64,000 bases of DNA from Caldicellulosiruptor kronotskyensis 2002 (lineage in GTDB: Bacteria; Bacillota; Thermoanaerobacteria; Caldicellulosiruptorales; Caldicellulosiruptoraceae), in NCBI RefSeq assembly GCF_000166775.1, contig NC_014720.1:397501-461500 (forward strand). Reading direction: 5' to 3'. How positions within the stretch are numbered: the first letter of the stretch is position 1; each line of letters opens with the position of its first letter. Below, piece after piece: positions 48,056-58,695 of the stretch. Under the pieces are notes generated by a model. That model did no database searches. It worked only from the letters and a program-made list of their open reading frames with translations, and was not told the DNA's origin. The position numbers were made by a program, and so were the translations under genes.

Positions 48056-49192
48056 ATGGAGTTTTTCCATATGATAACAAAGGCAATATCAGATATTTTA
48101 ACAACATCTGGTTTTGCCAAAATAACATTGGGTCAGGCAATAATGCTTGCAATATCATGTATTTTGATATATCTTGCAATTGGTAAAAAATTTGAACCGC
48201 TTCTTTTGCTTCCTATTGCATTTGGTATGATGCTTGCAAACCTGCCACTTTCGTTTTTATCAAGCCATGAAAAGGGCGGACTTATATATTATCTTTATCA
48301 GGGTGTAAAACTTGGCATTTACCCGCCGCTCATATTTTTGGGCGTCGGTGCAATGACAGACTTTGGACCACTGATTGCAAGGCCAATTAGTCTTTTTCTT
48401 GGTGCTGCTGCCCAGTTTGGAATTTATTTTGCTTTTATGGTTGCGCTTCTTATCGGGTTTACACCGCAGGAAGCAGCATCTATTGGCATAATTGGTGGTG
48501 CTGATGGTCCAACAGCAATTTTCCTCACCACCAAGCTTGCACCGCACCTTCTTGGTGCAATTGCTATAGCAGCATACTCTTACATGGCTTTAATTCCTCT
48601 TATTCAGCCACCTATAATGAAACTTTTGACAACAAAGGAAGAGCGCATGGTTAAGATGGAGCAGCTTCGAGAAGTTTCAAAGCTTGAAAGGATTGTTTTC
48701 CCAATTGCGGTAACAATAATTGTATCTTTGCTTTTGCCATCTGTTGCACCGCTGATAGGATGTCTGATGCTTGGTAACCTTTTTAGAGAATGCGGAGTTG
48801 TTGAAAGGTTATCTGACACAGCCCAAAATGCTTTGATTAACATCATTACAATCTTCTTAGGACTTTCGGTGGGAGCAACTGCAACAGCCGACAGGTTCCT
48901 AAATCCAAAGACGCTTGCAATAATCTTTTTAGGTCTTTTGGCGTTCATATTTGCAACAGTTGGCGGAGTTGTGTTTGGCAAAATTATGTACAAGCTCTCT
49001 GGCGGCAAGATAAATCCTCTGATTGGTTCTGCAGGAGTTTCAGCTGTTCCAATGGCAGCACGTGTTTCACAGGTTGTAGGACAAAAGGAGAATCCGTCAA
49101 ACTTTCTTTTGATGCACGCAATGGGACCAAACGTTGCCGGGGTTATTGGCTCGGCGGTTGCAGCAGGGGTTCTTTTGACGCTGTTTAAATAA
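48056..49192 (+). CDS. oadB: Sodium pump decarboxylase beta subunit
   Basis: The 378-residue integral membrane protein of the OadB/GcdB/MmdB family has about nine helices. It has the motifs [28 protein letters not shown] (site of the conserved Asp in the sodium/proton path) and [16 protein letters not shown]. It decarboxylates carboxybiotin and couples this to sodium export. GGGAGG precedes the ATG, and it is the last gene of the four-gene operon. Confidence 0.95.
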   Translation: MEFFHMITKAISDILTTSGFAKITLGQAIMLAISCILIYLAIGKKFEPLLLLPIAFGMMLANLPLSFLSSHEKGGLIYYLYQGVKLGIYPPLIFLGVGAMTDFGPLIARPISLFLGAAAQFGIYFAFMVALLIGFTPQEAASIGIIGGADGPTAIFLTTKLAPHLLGAIAIAAYSYMALIPLIQPPIMKLLTTKEERMVKMEQLREVSKLERIVFPIAVTIIVSLLLPSVAPLIGCLMLGNLFRECGVVERLSDTAQNALINIITIFLGLSVGATATADRFLNPKTLAIIFLGLLAFIFATVGGVVFGKIMYKLSGGKINPLIGSAGVSAVPMAARVSQVVGQKENPSNFLLMHAMGPNVAGVIGSAVAAGVLLTLFK

Positions 49193-49202
49193 ATTTTGAT
49201 GG

Positions 49203-49236
49203 CCCTGCAAAAGAGGATGTCTTTTGCAGGGTTTTG
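49203..49236 (+). terminator. Terminator of the sodium pump operon
   Basis: CCCTGCAAAAGA pairs with TCTTTTGCAGGG, followed by TTTTGTTTT. Confidence 0.93.
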
Positions 49237-49356
49237 TTTTAAATTACCATCCGATTAGTATATTTAATTGAAATTATTTGAGTTATTTTGTTTATTCAAA
49301 GTTAAATAATTTTGAGAAAATATTTTGTCGAATTATTAATAAAAAATGACTTATTA

Positions 49357-49385
49357 TTGTATTGGCAGGTAAAATAAGATATAAT
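49357..49385 (+). promoter_or_regulatory. Promoter of the second chemoreceptor gene
   Basis: TTGTAT (49357-49362), 17 bases, TATAAT (49380-49385). Confidence 0.7.
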
Positions 49386-49424
49386 CAAAATTAACATACA
49401 AAATTTATAAGGGTGGGAGTACTT

Positions 49425-51566
49425 GTGAAAAAGAAAGGTATTGCCAAATCAAGAAATAACGTTAATCTACAAAGCCTGATTATTTCATTTTTAAAGAGTG
49501 GAAAACTTGCAAAACGCTTTGCATTGTTGATTGCGTGTATAGTAATTGTTCCAATTGTAATAATTGATATTTTGTCGATATCAATGTCAGTAAATTCGGT
49601 TATCAATGAAAGTAAGAAATCATATCTTGCTGCAACAGACTCAACTGCAAAATACTTTCAGCTTGCAATTAAAACTGCTCAGAACAATGCAACTCAACTT
49701 ATGTCTAATGAGCTTATTCAAAGGTACTACTCTGAAAGTAAACAGGCGGCATTAGAAGACTACGAAAAAATAACACTGCAGACGGATGCAAACAAAGCTA
49801 TGCAAAATGTATTAATTTCTAATAACATGATTGCAGGGATTTACATATTGGTAAACAAAGAAAAATCGTTGTTTAATCCATCAATAGTATTTGAACTTGA
49901 TTATGAAAAAATAAAAAATACAGGATGGTACAAAAAAATACTTGATGCTGGAGGACCTACAATAATTGAAGCGCATGATAAGGAATTTGATGAGGTTGCC
50001 AAAAAAAACAATACAAATATTCCTGAGTATGCTTTTTGTATAGGACTTCCGTTTAAAGACATTGCAACAAATGAAACTCTTGGTGTGATGCTCTTTGATG
50101 TAAGCAAGAACTGGCTTAGAGACCAGCTTCAGGAATCTCAGATTTCTCAACAGGGTGGATTTATGCTTGCAGTTTCTTCTCAGGGGCAGGTTGTACTACC
50201 AACTGAATGGGAGAACAAATTCAAAAATATACCAAACAAAGATACCAATTTTATAAAAAAGGTTTTAGAAAATATGAAGGCTGATAAGCAATCAGGAGCT
50301 TTTGATACAGTATATTCAAATCAACCATTTCTTATAACCTATTCATTGATTCCAGATACACCGTGGGCTGTTATAGGTATGATTCCTATTTCACAGCTCA
50401 TGACAAGTGCAAGAAAATTAGAAGTCATTTCAATTGTTCTTACAATAATATTTACTTTGCTTGCACTTGTTCTTGGAATATATTTTGCGTTGAGAATTGT
50501 TAGCGACATAGAAAAGATAACAAAGGCATTTGAAGTTGCAGAAAAAGGCGATTTGACAGTAAAATTAGATATTCAGCGTGATGACGAGATAGGTCTTATG
50601 GCACATAGTTTCAATAATATGACAAAAAATATTAAACAGCTTATAGAAAAAGGTGTAACCCTAAGCGGTGAGGTAACATCTGCAATTTCTACTTTATCAA
50701 CAGTAGCTGGTGAAACAGCTGCAGCCTCAAATGAAGTTGCAAAAGCAATTTCAGAAATTGCAGAAGGTGCGTCAAATCAGGCAAAAGAAGCAACAGGTGT
50801 TGTTGAGGTAGTTTCACGCTTTGGTGAAAAAATAGAAACTATTGTTGAATCATCCAGTAAAATGGAAAGACTGACCCAAGAGGTATCTAATCTTTCTGAA
50901 AAAGGTAAAAATGCTGTTGAGGTACTTAGCAATGTTTCGCTTGATACAGAAAACATTACAAATACAATGATCTCAACTATTAACCAGCTTGCAGAATATT
51001 CAAGATCAATTGGCAAAATTATTCAAGTTTTAAGCAGCATCTCAGAACAAACAAAACTTTTGGCTCTGAACGCCTCAATTGAAGCTGCAAAAGCAGGTGA
51101 GGCAGGAAGAGGTTTTGCAGTTGTTGCAAGTGAGATTAGAAAGCTTGCCGACCAGTCAAAAGAGTCAACAAGAGAAGTTGAGGATATGATAAAAAGGATT
51201 GTAAGTCAAACAAAAGCTGCTCAGGACGTTGCTGATAAAGTAGAAGATGTTATTGAAAAGCAAAATGAAGCTGTTAAAAATGTTTCAGAAGCATTTTCAA
51301 GCATAAAATCTGCTATGGATGATCTAATTGATGGTATTGAAAATATTAATCAATCTATTATGTCAATAGATAAAGAAAAAGATACTATTGTGAGAAGCAT
51401 CGAAAATATCTCGGCAATATCACAGGAAACTGCTGCATCCTCAGAAGAGGTTTCTGCATCAACTCAGGAGCAGCTTGCTGCAATTGAAGAGCTTCGTGCT
51501 ATGGCAGAAAGCCTCAATAAGCTTGCACAGGATTTAAAAGAGGCTATGCAGGTTTTCAAAGTGTAA
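49425..51566 (+). CDS. Methyl-accepting chemotaxis protein
   Basis: The 713-residue receptor is a paralogue of the one at 40443. It has a basic N-terminus, a membrane helix ([21 protein letters not shown]), an extracellular Cache-type sensor with [14 protein letters not shown], and a second helix ([23 protein letters not shown]). HAMP and a signalling tip [37 protein letters not shown] follow. GTG 49425 is chosen with GGGAG upstream; GTG 49413 lacks a site. It is monocistronic with its own promoter. The ligand is unknown. Confidence 0.95.
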   Translation: MKKKGIAKSRNNVNLQSLIISFLKSGKLAKRFALLIACIVIVPIVIIDILSISMSVNSVINESKKSYLAATDSTAKYFQLAIKTAQNNATQLMSNELIQRYYSESKQAALEDYEKITLQTDANKAMQNVLISNNMIAGIYILVNKEKSLFNPSIVFELDYEKIKNTGWYKKILDAGGPTIIEAHDKEFDEVAKKNNTNIPEYAFCIGLPFKDIATNETLGVMLFDVSKNWLRDQLQESQISQQGGFMLAVSSQGQVVLPTEWENKFKNIPNKDTNFIKKVLENMKADKQSGAFDTVYSNQPFLITYSLIPDTPWAVIGMIPISQLMTSARKLEVISIVLTIIFTLLALVLGIYFALRIVSDIEKITKAFEVAEKGDLTVKLDIQRDDEIGLMAHSFNNMTKNIKQLIEKGVTLSGEVTSAISTLSTVAGETAAASNEVAKAISEIAEGASNQAKEATGVVEVVSRFGEKIETIVESSSKMERLTQEVSNLSEKGKNAVEVLSNVSLDTENITNTMISTINQLAEYSRSIGKIIQVLSSISEQTKLLALNASIEAAKAGEAGRGFAVVASEIRKLADQSKESTREVEDMIKRIVSQTKAAQDVADKVEDVIEKQNEAVKNVSEAFSSIKSAMDDLIDGIENINQSIMSIDKEKDTIVRSIENISAISQETAASSEEVSASTQEQLAAIEELRAMAESLNKLAQDLKEAMQVFKV

Positions 51567-51616
51567 TAAAATTGTTTCACCAATTTTACAGTTTGATTAC
51601 AGTTTAGTCAGAGCTA

Positions 51617-51645
51617 TTGACTATTAAAAAACCGCTTGATAAAAT
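51617..51645 (+). promoter_or_regulatory. Promoter of the S-layer gene
   Basis: TTGACT (51617-51622), 17 bases, TAAAAT (51640-51645), directly before a long leader hairpin. Confidence 0.65.
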
Positions 51646-51655
51646 TTTAGCTGTA

Positions 51656-51693
51656 AGTGATGAGGCTATAAAAAATAGTATAGCCTCATCACT
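51656..51693 (+). promoter_or_regulatory. 15-bp hairpin at the 5' end of the S-layer mRNA
   Basis: AGTGATGAGGCTATA pairs perfectly with TATAGCCTCATCACT around an eight-base loop. It is followed by AAAAAATC, not T, so it is not a terminator. It starts about ten bases after the -10 box and would form the very 5' end of the transcript, a position that stabilises mRNA. Confidence 0.75.
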
Positions 51694-51726
51694 AAAAAAT
51701 CATACAAGGAGGTTTGGTGAGTAGTT

Positions 51727-54700
51727 ATGAAAAAATTCAAAAGACTCATCGCTATCGTAACAGTATTGCTTTTTGCCCTCTCAATAATTGCGCCTGCGTT
51801 TGCACAGGACGAATCAACAACAGAATCAACAAGTTCTGTGTATGACCAGGCAGCAAAAGTGCTTGTCGAAAAAGGTATTCTGAAAGGTAATGAGCAAGGC
51901 GATTTGATGCTCGACAAGTCACTCACAAGAGCAGAAATCTTGGCAATGATTATCAGAGCAACAGGTCAAGAAGATGTCATCAATGACTACAAGGATGTAG
52001 AGCCATCATTCACAGATGTTCCAAAGGATCACTGGGCATTTGCATATGTTGAGGCAGGAAAAGACCTCGGCATTGTAAACGGCTATCCAGATGGAACATT
52101 CAAGCCAGACAAACCAGTCAAATTTGAAGAGCTTGCTAAGATGCTTGTTGCTGCAAAAGGTGAAAGCCCAGCAGCAGGAAAATGGCCTCTCAACTATGTA
52201 AGAAAAGCTCTTGACCTTGGACTTTTCAATGGAATCGAAGATGAAGTTGGAATTGGTGATGTTGTAATCAGAGGTCAAGCAGCTGTAGCGTTCGCAAATG
52301 CATTCTTCCAACCAGAAAAGACTATAGTTGTTAAAGATGTTAAAGCAGTTGCAAATGACACAATTGAAGTTTATGTAGATGCATATCTTGGAAATGAGCC
52401 TGCAACACTTGAAGATGGCGATGTAATTCCTCTTGACTTTGAGCTCAAGCTTGCATCTGATGAGACAAAGACAATTGCTGTAATATTAATTGATTCTCAG
52501 GCATCTGACTTTGGAGCAGGAAAGCTTGTATTAAAGACACAGGCTCAAACAGAAGGTGCTACTTATAAACTGTATTACAAGGGTAATGATACAGGTAAGA
52601 CATTTGTAGGTGTGCCAGTACAGCTACAAGTTGCAAAAGTTGAAGTACCAAACTTGAAGCAAGTTGTTGTAACATTCAATAGAGATGTAAAAGAAGATGT
52701 TGGAACTAATGTGGCAAATTATATTGTTAAAGTAGGCGATAGTTCGAAAACTGTTGGAGCAGTAAGATTGAGCACCGATAAAAAGGTTGCAACATTAATT
52801 TTGACTGACAATTTGGCTAATCAAGATAAAGTTTCAGTGACAATAAAGAAAGATGTTGGACTTACAGCTGATTATACACAAACTGTAGGACCAGTAGTAG
52901 ATTCTGCGGCTCCATCTATAAAGTCTGTTGTGGCTTTAACACCACAAAAAATTAAGGTTGAATTTAATGAGCCGATTAACAATTACACAGATGTTGCAAA
53001 ATATACAATTGATGGTAGTTATTTGGTAAAAGAGGCTAAGAGTTTTGCAGAAGATAAGTCAATAGATCCAAATGTATTAATACTAAATCTTTATTCAGCG
53101 CTTTCAGTAGCTAATCATTCAATTACTATAAGTGGTGTTACAGACGTAGCAGGATATGGTGTTATTAATCCTACATGGTCATTTGAAGTAAAAGCTGATA
53201 CTTCACCAATCGAATTAAAAGCTGCAACAGCAACATTGAGCAAAGTTACTTTGACATTCAACAAGCCTATTGCAAATGCATCTGTGTCACTTTCTAATGG
53301 TGAGATTGTGAAAGTTGATGTAGATGGTGAAAATGTAATAATTTATTCCAACAATGATGACTTAACAAAGTGTATACCAATTTCAGGTACTAATGTAACA
53401 GCAACTGTAACTGATTATAATGGTCAAAGCGCAACTATTACAAAATATGTAGTGCCAACAGTTGATAATGAAAGACCAATTGTTAAGTCTGTTGTAGTAG
53501 CAGATAGCAAGACAGTAAAAATAACATTTAGTGAAGATGTAAGAGTTAGTGGTACTATTGTTGTTAAGGATAAAGATGGCAATCAAAAAGTAATATCCAA
53601 CACCGATTGGGATAAAGACAGCAATGGTAATTATATTTATAATACTTTAAAAGTCACACTTGCATCTGATTTGCCAGCAGGCAATGTAACTGTGGAAGTA
53701 AATGGTGTTCAAGACAATACTCCACTTAAGAATGCAAGTTTACCTGTAACAGTATCTGCTACATTGGCTGATACAAGTGCTCCATCTGTTCAAGCAATAG
53801 TTTACAAAGAAGATCCATCTAATAAGAAGACATATGTATATATTGTGTTTAATAAGACACTGGATGCTACAAGCGCAACAACACTTGCAAATTATAAATA
53901 TCTTGATAACACGTTCACTTTGAAAGAATTTAGTGGTGCATCCGTATCGCTTATGGCTGGCAATAAGATTGTAAAACTTACAATACCATATGATTCAGCA
54001 AATACATCTGTATGGAGCAAAGTAGTTTATCTACAAATAGTAAATGTTGCAGATGCAGCTGGTAATAAATTAACAGTTGCAAAACCTAATAGTGAATTTT
54101 TGGTTGCACAACAAGTAAAAGTTACTGGGGCAAAAGCTGTAGCAACAAACAAAATTGAGGTTTATTTAGATGGAATAATTAATGAGTATACAAGATATCC
54201 AGGTGACTTTGTGATTTCAGCTGGTTCAACAACTATAAACGCTATTGGTTCTGATTGGGATGCTACTAATAAGAAACTTACACTGACTCTTGGTACTTCA
54301 ATAAATGCTGATGCCACATATACTGTTAGCAATGTTAAAAATCCATTAATACTTACACTTAAAAGCAGCACAACTATAACGAAGGATTTATTTGGAGATT
54401 CGATTGGAATTGCATCACCATCATTTACAGTTGTGGACGGTATTGCTCCAAGTATTTCCTCAGTTAAAGCATCATATGACAGTGTAACAAATGCAACATA
54501 TGTAACAGTTACTTTCAGTGAGAATGTTAACCTCGGGTCATTAAATGATGATGTAATAAAAGCACAGTTTAAGGTTTATATTGGTGGAACTTTAACTGCA
54601 CCAAATGCAATTGATAAATCTGATCCTTCTAAGATAAAGTTTGTATTTAGCAATGCTGACCATAGATATAAATCAATTAAAGTTGATTATATACCAGACT

Positions 54701-54780
54701 ATGATGCAAGCAATCGTGTTAAAGACACTGCATCAACACCAAATGAACTTGCTCAGACAAGTGTAACAGGAAGTTGGTAA
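51727..54780 (+). CDS. Large S-layer protein with SLH domains
   Basis: The 1017-residue protein has a Sec signal (KKFKRLIAIVTVLLFALSIIAPAFA) and three SLH domains at about 37-200 (LTRAEILAMIIRATG; YVEAGKDLGIVNGYPDGTFKPDKPVKFEELAKML; ALDLGLFNGIEDEVGIGDVVIRGQAAVAFANAFF). These bind the wall polymer. The remaining 800 residues are Thr/Val/Asn-rich beta domains, several of Ig-like SbsA type with repeated VKITFSEDV, VTFSENV and VTFNRDV motifs. AAGGAGG lies 14 bases before the ATG. It is likely the main surface-array protein. It is monocistronic with a strong terminator. Confidence 0.93.
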   Translation: MKKFKRLIAIVTVLLFALSIIAPAFAQDESTTESTSSVYDQAAKVLVEKGILKGNEQGDLMLDKSLTRAEILAMIIRATGQEDVINDYKDVEPSFTDVPKDHWAFAYVEAGKDLGIVNGYPDGTFKPDKPVKFEELAKMLVAAKGESPAAGKWPLNYVRKALDLGLFNGIEDEVGIGDVVIRGQAAVAFANAFFQPEKTIVVKDVKAVANDTIEVYVDAYLGNEPATLEDGDVIPLDFELKLASDETKTIAVILIDSQASDFGAGKLVLKTQAQTEGATYKLYYKGNDTGKTFVGVPVQLQVAKVEVPNLKQVVVTFNRDVKEDVGTNVANYIVKVGDSSKTVGAVRLSTDKKVATLILTDNLANQDKVSVTIKKDVGLTADYTQTVGPVVDSAAPSIKSVVALTPQKIKVEFNEPINNYTDVAKYTIDGSYLVKEAKSFAEDKSIDPNVLILNLYSALSVANHSITISGVTDVAGYGVINPTWSFEVKADTSPIELKAATATLSKVTLTFNKPIANASVSLSNGEIVKVDVDGENVIIYSNNDDLTKCIPISGTNVTATVTDYNGQSATITKYVVPTVDNERPIVKSVVVADSKTVKITFSEDVRVSGTIVVKDKDGNQKVISNTDWDKDSNGNYIYNTLKVTLASDLPAGNVTVEVNGVQDNTPLKNASLPVTVSATLADTSAPSVQAIVYKEDPSNKKTYVYIVFNKTLDATSATTLANYKYLDNTFTLKEFSGASVSLMAGNKIVKLTIPYDSANTSVWSKVVYLQIVNVADAAGNKLTVAKPNSEFLVAQQVKVTGAKAVATNKIEVYLDGIINEYTRYPGDFVISAGSTTINAIGSDWDATNKKLTLTLGTSINADATYTVSNVKNPLILTLKSSTTITKDLFGDSIGIASPSFTVVDGIAPSISSVKASYDSVTNATYVTVTFSENVNLGSLNDDVIKAQFKVYIGGTLTAPNAIDKSDPSKIKFVFSNADHRYKSIKVDYIPDYDASNRVKDTASTPNELAQTSVTGSW

Positions 54781-54798
54781 TAGGCAAATTGGAATAAT

Positions 54799-54834
54799 GA
54801 AGGGTAGGCAATATATGCCTACCCTTCCTATTTT
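54799..54834 (+). terminator. Terminator of the S-layer gene
   Basis: GAAGGGTAGGCA pairs with TGCCTACCCTTC, followed by CTATTTT. Confidence 0.9.
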
Positions 54835-54908
54835 GAGATTCTTATTCATGTAATTGACTTGCTATTCTTAAATATACTGCACTTTTAATACCTTGATGGC
54901 AAAAACCT

Positions 54909-54937
54909 AGGTGGGAATTTAGCCCACCTTTATTTTT
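54909..54937 (+). terminator. Terminator-like hairpin left of the ISL3 remnant
   Basis: AGGTGGG pairs with CCCACCT, followed by TTATTTTT. A near copy lies on the other side of the IS remnant at 55661-55690. Confidence 0.6.
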
Positions 54938-54938
54938 C

Positions 54939-55560
54939 GGCTCTATAATAAATATTAGGGTTGGTAAATAAAAAAGGCTCTATAATAAATATTGGGGTGG
55001 TAAGAAAAAAAAATATAGCACTTATTCTGAATGCCTGCTATAATTAAAATTGTTTTTAGGTATAAAAAAATACACAAAAGAAAGGAGGCATCCAGAATAG
55101 GTGCATAATCATAATTATATCACAGAACTTTTGAAATCAAAAGATATCATTCTCCACCAAGTAGTAGAAAGCGAAAAGGAGGTAGAACTGCACATAAGTC
55201 AGACGCAAAAACCTCACAAGTGTCCTAAGTGTGGTAGTATCACAAGCAAGATACATGATTATCGTGTCCAAAGAGTAAAGGACGTACCAATAATGGGTAA
55301 GAGAACATATTTAGTTTTAAGAAAGCGAAGATATGTTTGCAAAGAATGTGGAAAGAAATTTTTTGAACAGATAAGTTTTTGGGTAAGCGACAATCAATAA
55401 CAAATAGATTAGAAGCATACATTTTTGAACCAGAAAAATCAGATCAATATATTCAAGTATTAAATTTTGTCCAGCTTATTAAAAATTTATTCATAAAAAA
55501 TATTAAAATGGTAATACCAAAAAATAGAAAGTTGGAAACTAAATTCTGAATGATTATTTA
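54939..55560 (+). mobile_element. Truncated ISL3-family insertion sequence
   Basis: The left end GGCTCTATAATAAATATTGG (54976) is the kind of terminal repeat seen in ISL3 elements. An almost identical end lies 37 bp before it (54939), so the end is duplicated. A transposase frame starts at GTG 55101 with AAAGGAGG 12 bases upstream. Its zinc-finger N-terminus (KPHKCPKCGSIT ... YVCKECGKKFFEQISF) is intact for 99 codons. A one-base shift near 55380 breaks it, the other frame reading GKRQSITNRLEAYIFE. Coding similarity is lost soon after, and no right end is seen. Confidence 0.8.
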
Positions 55561-55660
55561 CCAAGAAGGATTGTTTATCTTAATTACAGTATTTTTATAA
55601 ATTCAAAAAAAAGATATTGTTATTATTTTCCCTAAATTTTTCTGGTTGTGACTAAAAGCG

Positions 55661-55692
55661 AGGTGGGCATTTAGCTCACCTTTTTTATTTTT
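55661..55692 (+). terminator. Terminator-like hairpin right of the ISL3 remnant
   Basis: AGGTGGGC pairs with GCTCACCT (one wobble), followed by TTTTTTATTTTT. The stretch 55401-55826 otherwise shows only IS debris and AT-rich sequence. Confidence 0.8.
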
Positions 55693-55826
55693 CCGCATTT
55701 CACAATTTTCACGTTTCGTTAAAATTTAATTAAAATATGTTTATAAAAATTTAAAAATTTATTCAAAAATTGTTGCTAATATATTTTAAAGAGGAAAATC
55801 TTCACAGAAGGAGGCAGAAAGCAAAA

Positions 55827-56645
55827 ATGAGAGTACCAAAAAGCCTAAAAGCTCATATGTCCCTTATGTTAATATTGACTTTTATAATTGCAGTGTTGAT
55901 CTTATCATGGAATATATCATATGCCCAATCGAACAGTGCTCAAAATTCACAGCCAGATTTAATTGGTGTTGTAAAGAGTTTATCTGGCAGTAAAATCACA
56001 ATCTACATCGCAAAGCTCTCTTCTCAAAGCGATGGTAGAGGATTTGGAAGAGGTAGAATTGAGCTGACAAACAAAACACAGACAATCACAGTTTCAAGCA
56101 AAACATCAATTGTAACAAAAGTATTTCAAAATGGTCAGGTAACAGAGAAAAAGCTATTAACAAAGGACTTAAAGACAAACAACATCTTGTACATCTGGTA
56201 TGCAGATAGCAAAAAGACAACCGTCTCAAAAATACTTGTTCAGGGAACATATGATCCATATCAAACCCCAGAGCTGATAGGTGTTATTAAAAATGTTGAA
56301 TCAAGCAGAATAACCATCACAGTCGCAACAATGGAAAGACCACAGCCAAGGCAAAACACATCAAACAATCAACCTCAGCAAAGAATGGCTTCTCAGCCAC
56401 CTCAAGGTGGATTTGGCAGAGGCATGATGAATCTAAAGCTATCAAGCCAAACAAAGACAATAGCAATTTCAAAGTCGACAGTGATTGTTACAAGAACATT
56501 TTAAAATGGTCAGATAACAGAAAAGAAGCTGACAGTTAAGGATTTGAAAACAAACAATATAGTGTACATCTGGTATTTTGACAGCAAAAAGACAACTGCA
56601 AAAAGGATTATGGTTATGGGGACATATAGCCAGAGCTCAAAATAA
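55827..56645 (+). pseudogene. Secreted two-repeat protein interrupted by an in-frame stop
   Basis: ATG 55827 (AAGGAGG 12 bases upstream) opens a signal sequence (HMSLMLILTFIIAVLILSWNISYAQ). Two similar beta repeats of about 100 residues follow: PDLIGVVKSLSGSKITIYIAKL ... FQNGQVTEKKLLTKDLKTNNILYIWYADSKKTTVSKILVQGTY, then PELIGVIKNVESSRITITVATM ... F-stop-NGQITEKKLTVKDLKTNNIVYIWYFDSKKTT. The stop TAA (56502-56504) replaces the CAA (Gln) present at the same place of repeat 1, a single C-to-T change. The frame is otherwise intact to 56645. It is first in the operon with the MacAB-like genes, so it may act with that exporter. The function is not recognised. Confidence 0.8.
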
Positions 56646-56678
56646 AGCAGTAAAAAAAGCGAAAGGAAGGGTGTGCAT

Positions 56679-58670
56679 ATGGCAGAGAAAATAAAACCGC
56701 TAAAAACTTCAAAGTTTAAGTTCAGTTTAAAAAGCAAGGTTTTAAAGAGAGTTATAATATCCATAGTAATTGTTGCAATTTTAGCAGGAGCAGGGTTTGG
56801 AATATACAGGTTTGTCCAGGGAAGAAAAAATCAAAATCAAACAGTTCAGCAGAGGACTGCAAGAGTGACGCGTGGCGATATAACCGTTAGTGTCACCGGT
56901 TCAGGACCGATTGAGTCTGCCCAGAGCGTTGATCTCACATCAACTGTGAGCTCAACCATCACAAATGTATTTTTCAAAGACGGGGATTCTGTCAAAAAAG
57001 GGGATGTAATATTTGAGCTTGAAAGCCAGGATGCAAAGGACAAGATTGACTCAATAAAGAGCCAGATTGACGATGTAAACTCTTCAATTGCAGATGTTCA
57101 GGAAAGCATCAAAAACCTTGTTATCACTGCACCCATTTCCGGATATGTTAAAAATCTGAACGTTCAAGAAGGAGACAGGGTTTCAAAAGGCTCAACCATT
57201 TTAACAATAATTGATACATCAAAGCTGAAAGTCACGTTGCCATTTTCAGCAGCGCTTTTCGGCAAGGTCAAGATAGGTGCGCCAGCAGTTGTTTACATTT
57301 CTGACATATCACAGTCAGTACAGGGTACTGTAAGCTATCTTGGAAACACAACTTACACAAATGACTATGGTGGCAAAGTTTTTGATGTTGAGATCACAAT
57401 CTCAAACCCCGGCGCTCTACAGGAAGGTATGAAGGCAAGTGCTGAGATAAAGGTCGGGACCGAAGTATATCTTAGCACGCAGGATGCAACCTTGGAGTAT
57501 GTAGACAAAGAAAATGTCAAGGCAAAGGTTGACGGTGAGGTTGAAGAGATTTTTGCAAGAAACAACCAGTTTGTTGAAAAAGGAGCTGTGCTTTTAAAAC
57601 TTTCAAACGATGACCTGTCAAAACAGCTCAAGAACTACCAGACACAGCTTAAAAACTTGCAGGACCAGCTAAAGGATGCAGAGGATAACTTGGAAAACTA
57701 CTACATTAAAGCTCCGTTTGACGGTGTTGTGACCAATATAAACTTCAAAAAAGGCGATAACATAAAAGCGGGAGAGGTACTTGCAACTGTATTTGATAAC
57801 AAAAATTTAGTATTTAGGGTTGACATAGATGAGCTTGATATTGCTAAAATAAAAGTAGGACAAAAAGTAAATATAACAGTTGATGCTCTACCAGAGACAC
57901 AGACAAACCCGCTGACAGGGAAAGTATCCAAAATCCCGCTTGAGGGAAAAACCCAGAACGGCGTTACAACATACTCTGTTACGATCTCAATTGACAACCC
58001 CAAGAACCTCAAGATTGGCATGAACGCAAATGCTGAGATAATAGTAAACCAGAAACAAGATGTTTTGATGGTGCCGCTTGAAGCTGTCCAGAAATTCGGC
58101 AACAGGTACTTTGTGTTTGTAAAAAGCTCAAGTCAAAATAGCACTCAAGAAGGGCAAACTGGCGGATTTTTCCCGCAGGGAGGTTTTGGAAATAATCAGC
58201 AAAGCTCTGCTCAAGGCTCACAAAACTGGCGACAAAGATGGCAGCAAGAAGGTAGCAGCACAGAAAATACGCAGCAGTCGACAAGCAGCCAGTCAAGAGG
58301 TTCATGGTCGCAAAATAGTCAAGGCACAGGTAGCTCTTCGCAGCTGCGAACAAGAAGGATGGCAAGTTTACTTAACAACAGTTACTACAAAGGCGCAGTT
58401 TTGCGACCTGTTGAGGTTGGTATAAACAATGACTCATACATCGAGATTGTAAGCGGACTTATCGAAGGCGATATCGTTGTCCTGCCACCGCTTTCTACAG
58501 GCTCAACAAGCACCCAGACGCAAACTCAGCAGGGCTTTAACATAATGGGCGGGTTTGGCGGACCAGGTGGTGGAATGCCAGGCGAGTTCAGACAGTTCAG
58601 ACAAAACCAAAGCGGTACTGGCAGAACAAATCAGTCGTCTGGCTCTCAGGGAAGTAACACAAACAGGTAA
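56679..58670 (+). CDS. Membrane-fusion (MacA/HlyD-like) protein with tandem lipoyl-barrel units
   Basis: The 663-residue protein has a membrane anchor (VIISIVIVAILAGAGFGIYRFV). A first HlyD-like unit has a barrel/lipoyl half VTGSGPIESAQSVDLTSTVSS and APISGYVKNLNVQEGDRV. A second lipoyl-hairpin unit follows (VKAKVDGEVEEIFARNNQFVEKGAVLLKL ... YYIKAPFDGVVTNINFKKGDNIKAGEVLATVF), with a coiled-coil between the halves. Then comes a beta-barrel end, a Gln/Ser/Gly-rich linker of about 110 residues, a last RPVEVGINNDSYIEIVSGLIEGDIVVL strand set, and a Gly/Gln tail. ATG 56679 has GGAAGGG upstream. It is the adaptor of the ABC export system encoded next. Confidence 0.92.
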   Translation: MAEKIKPLKTSKFKFSLKSKVLKRVIISIVIVAILAGAGFGIYRFVQGRKNQNQTVQQRTARVTRGDITVSVTGSGPIESAQSVDLTSTVSSTITNVFFKDGDSVKKGDVIFELESQDAKDKIDSIKSQIDDVNSSIADVQESIKNLVITAPISGYVKNLNVQEGDRVSKGSTILTIIDTSKLKVTLPFSAALFGKVKIGAPAVVYISDISQSVQGTVSYLGNTTYTNDYGGKVFDVEITISNPGALQEGMKASAEIKVGTEVYLSTQDATLEYVDKENVKAKVDGEVEEIFARNNQFVEKGAVLLKLSNDDLSKQLKNYQTQLKNLQDQLKDAEDNLENYYIKAPFDGVVTNINFKKGDNIKAGEVLATVFDNKNLVFRVDIDELDIAKIKVGQKVNITVDALPETQTNPLTGKVSKIPLEGKTQNGVTTYSVTISIDNPKNLKIGMNANAEIIVNQKQDVLMVPLEAVQKFGNRYFVFVKSSSQNSTQEGQTGGFFPQGGFGNNQQSSAQGSQNWRQRWQQEGSSTENTQQSTSSQSRGSWSQNSQGTGSSSQLRTRRMASLLNNSYYKGAVLRPVEVGINNDSYIEIVSGLIEGDIVVLPPLSTGSTSTQTQTQQGFNIMGGFGGPGGGMPGEFRQFRQNQSGTGRTNQSSGSQGSNTNR

Positions 58671-58695
58671 TAAAAAAAGAAGGTGAAAGCTTGCT

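Noticed and set aside
54939-55012. The pair of GGCTCTATAATAAATATT repeats as a promoter array
   Set aside because: The position and GGCTCT start fit ISL3 terminal repeats better.
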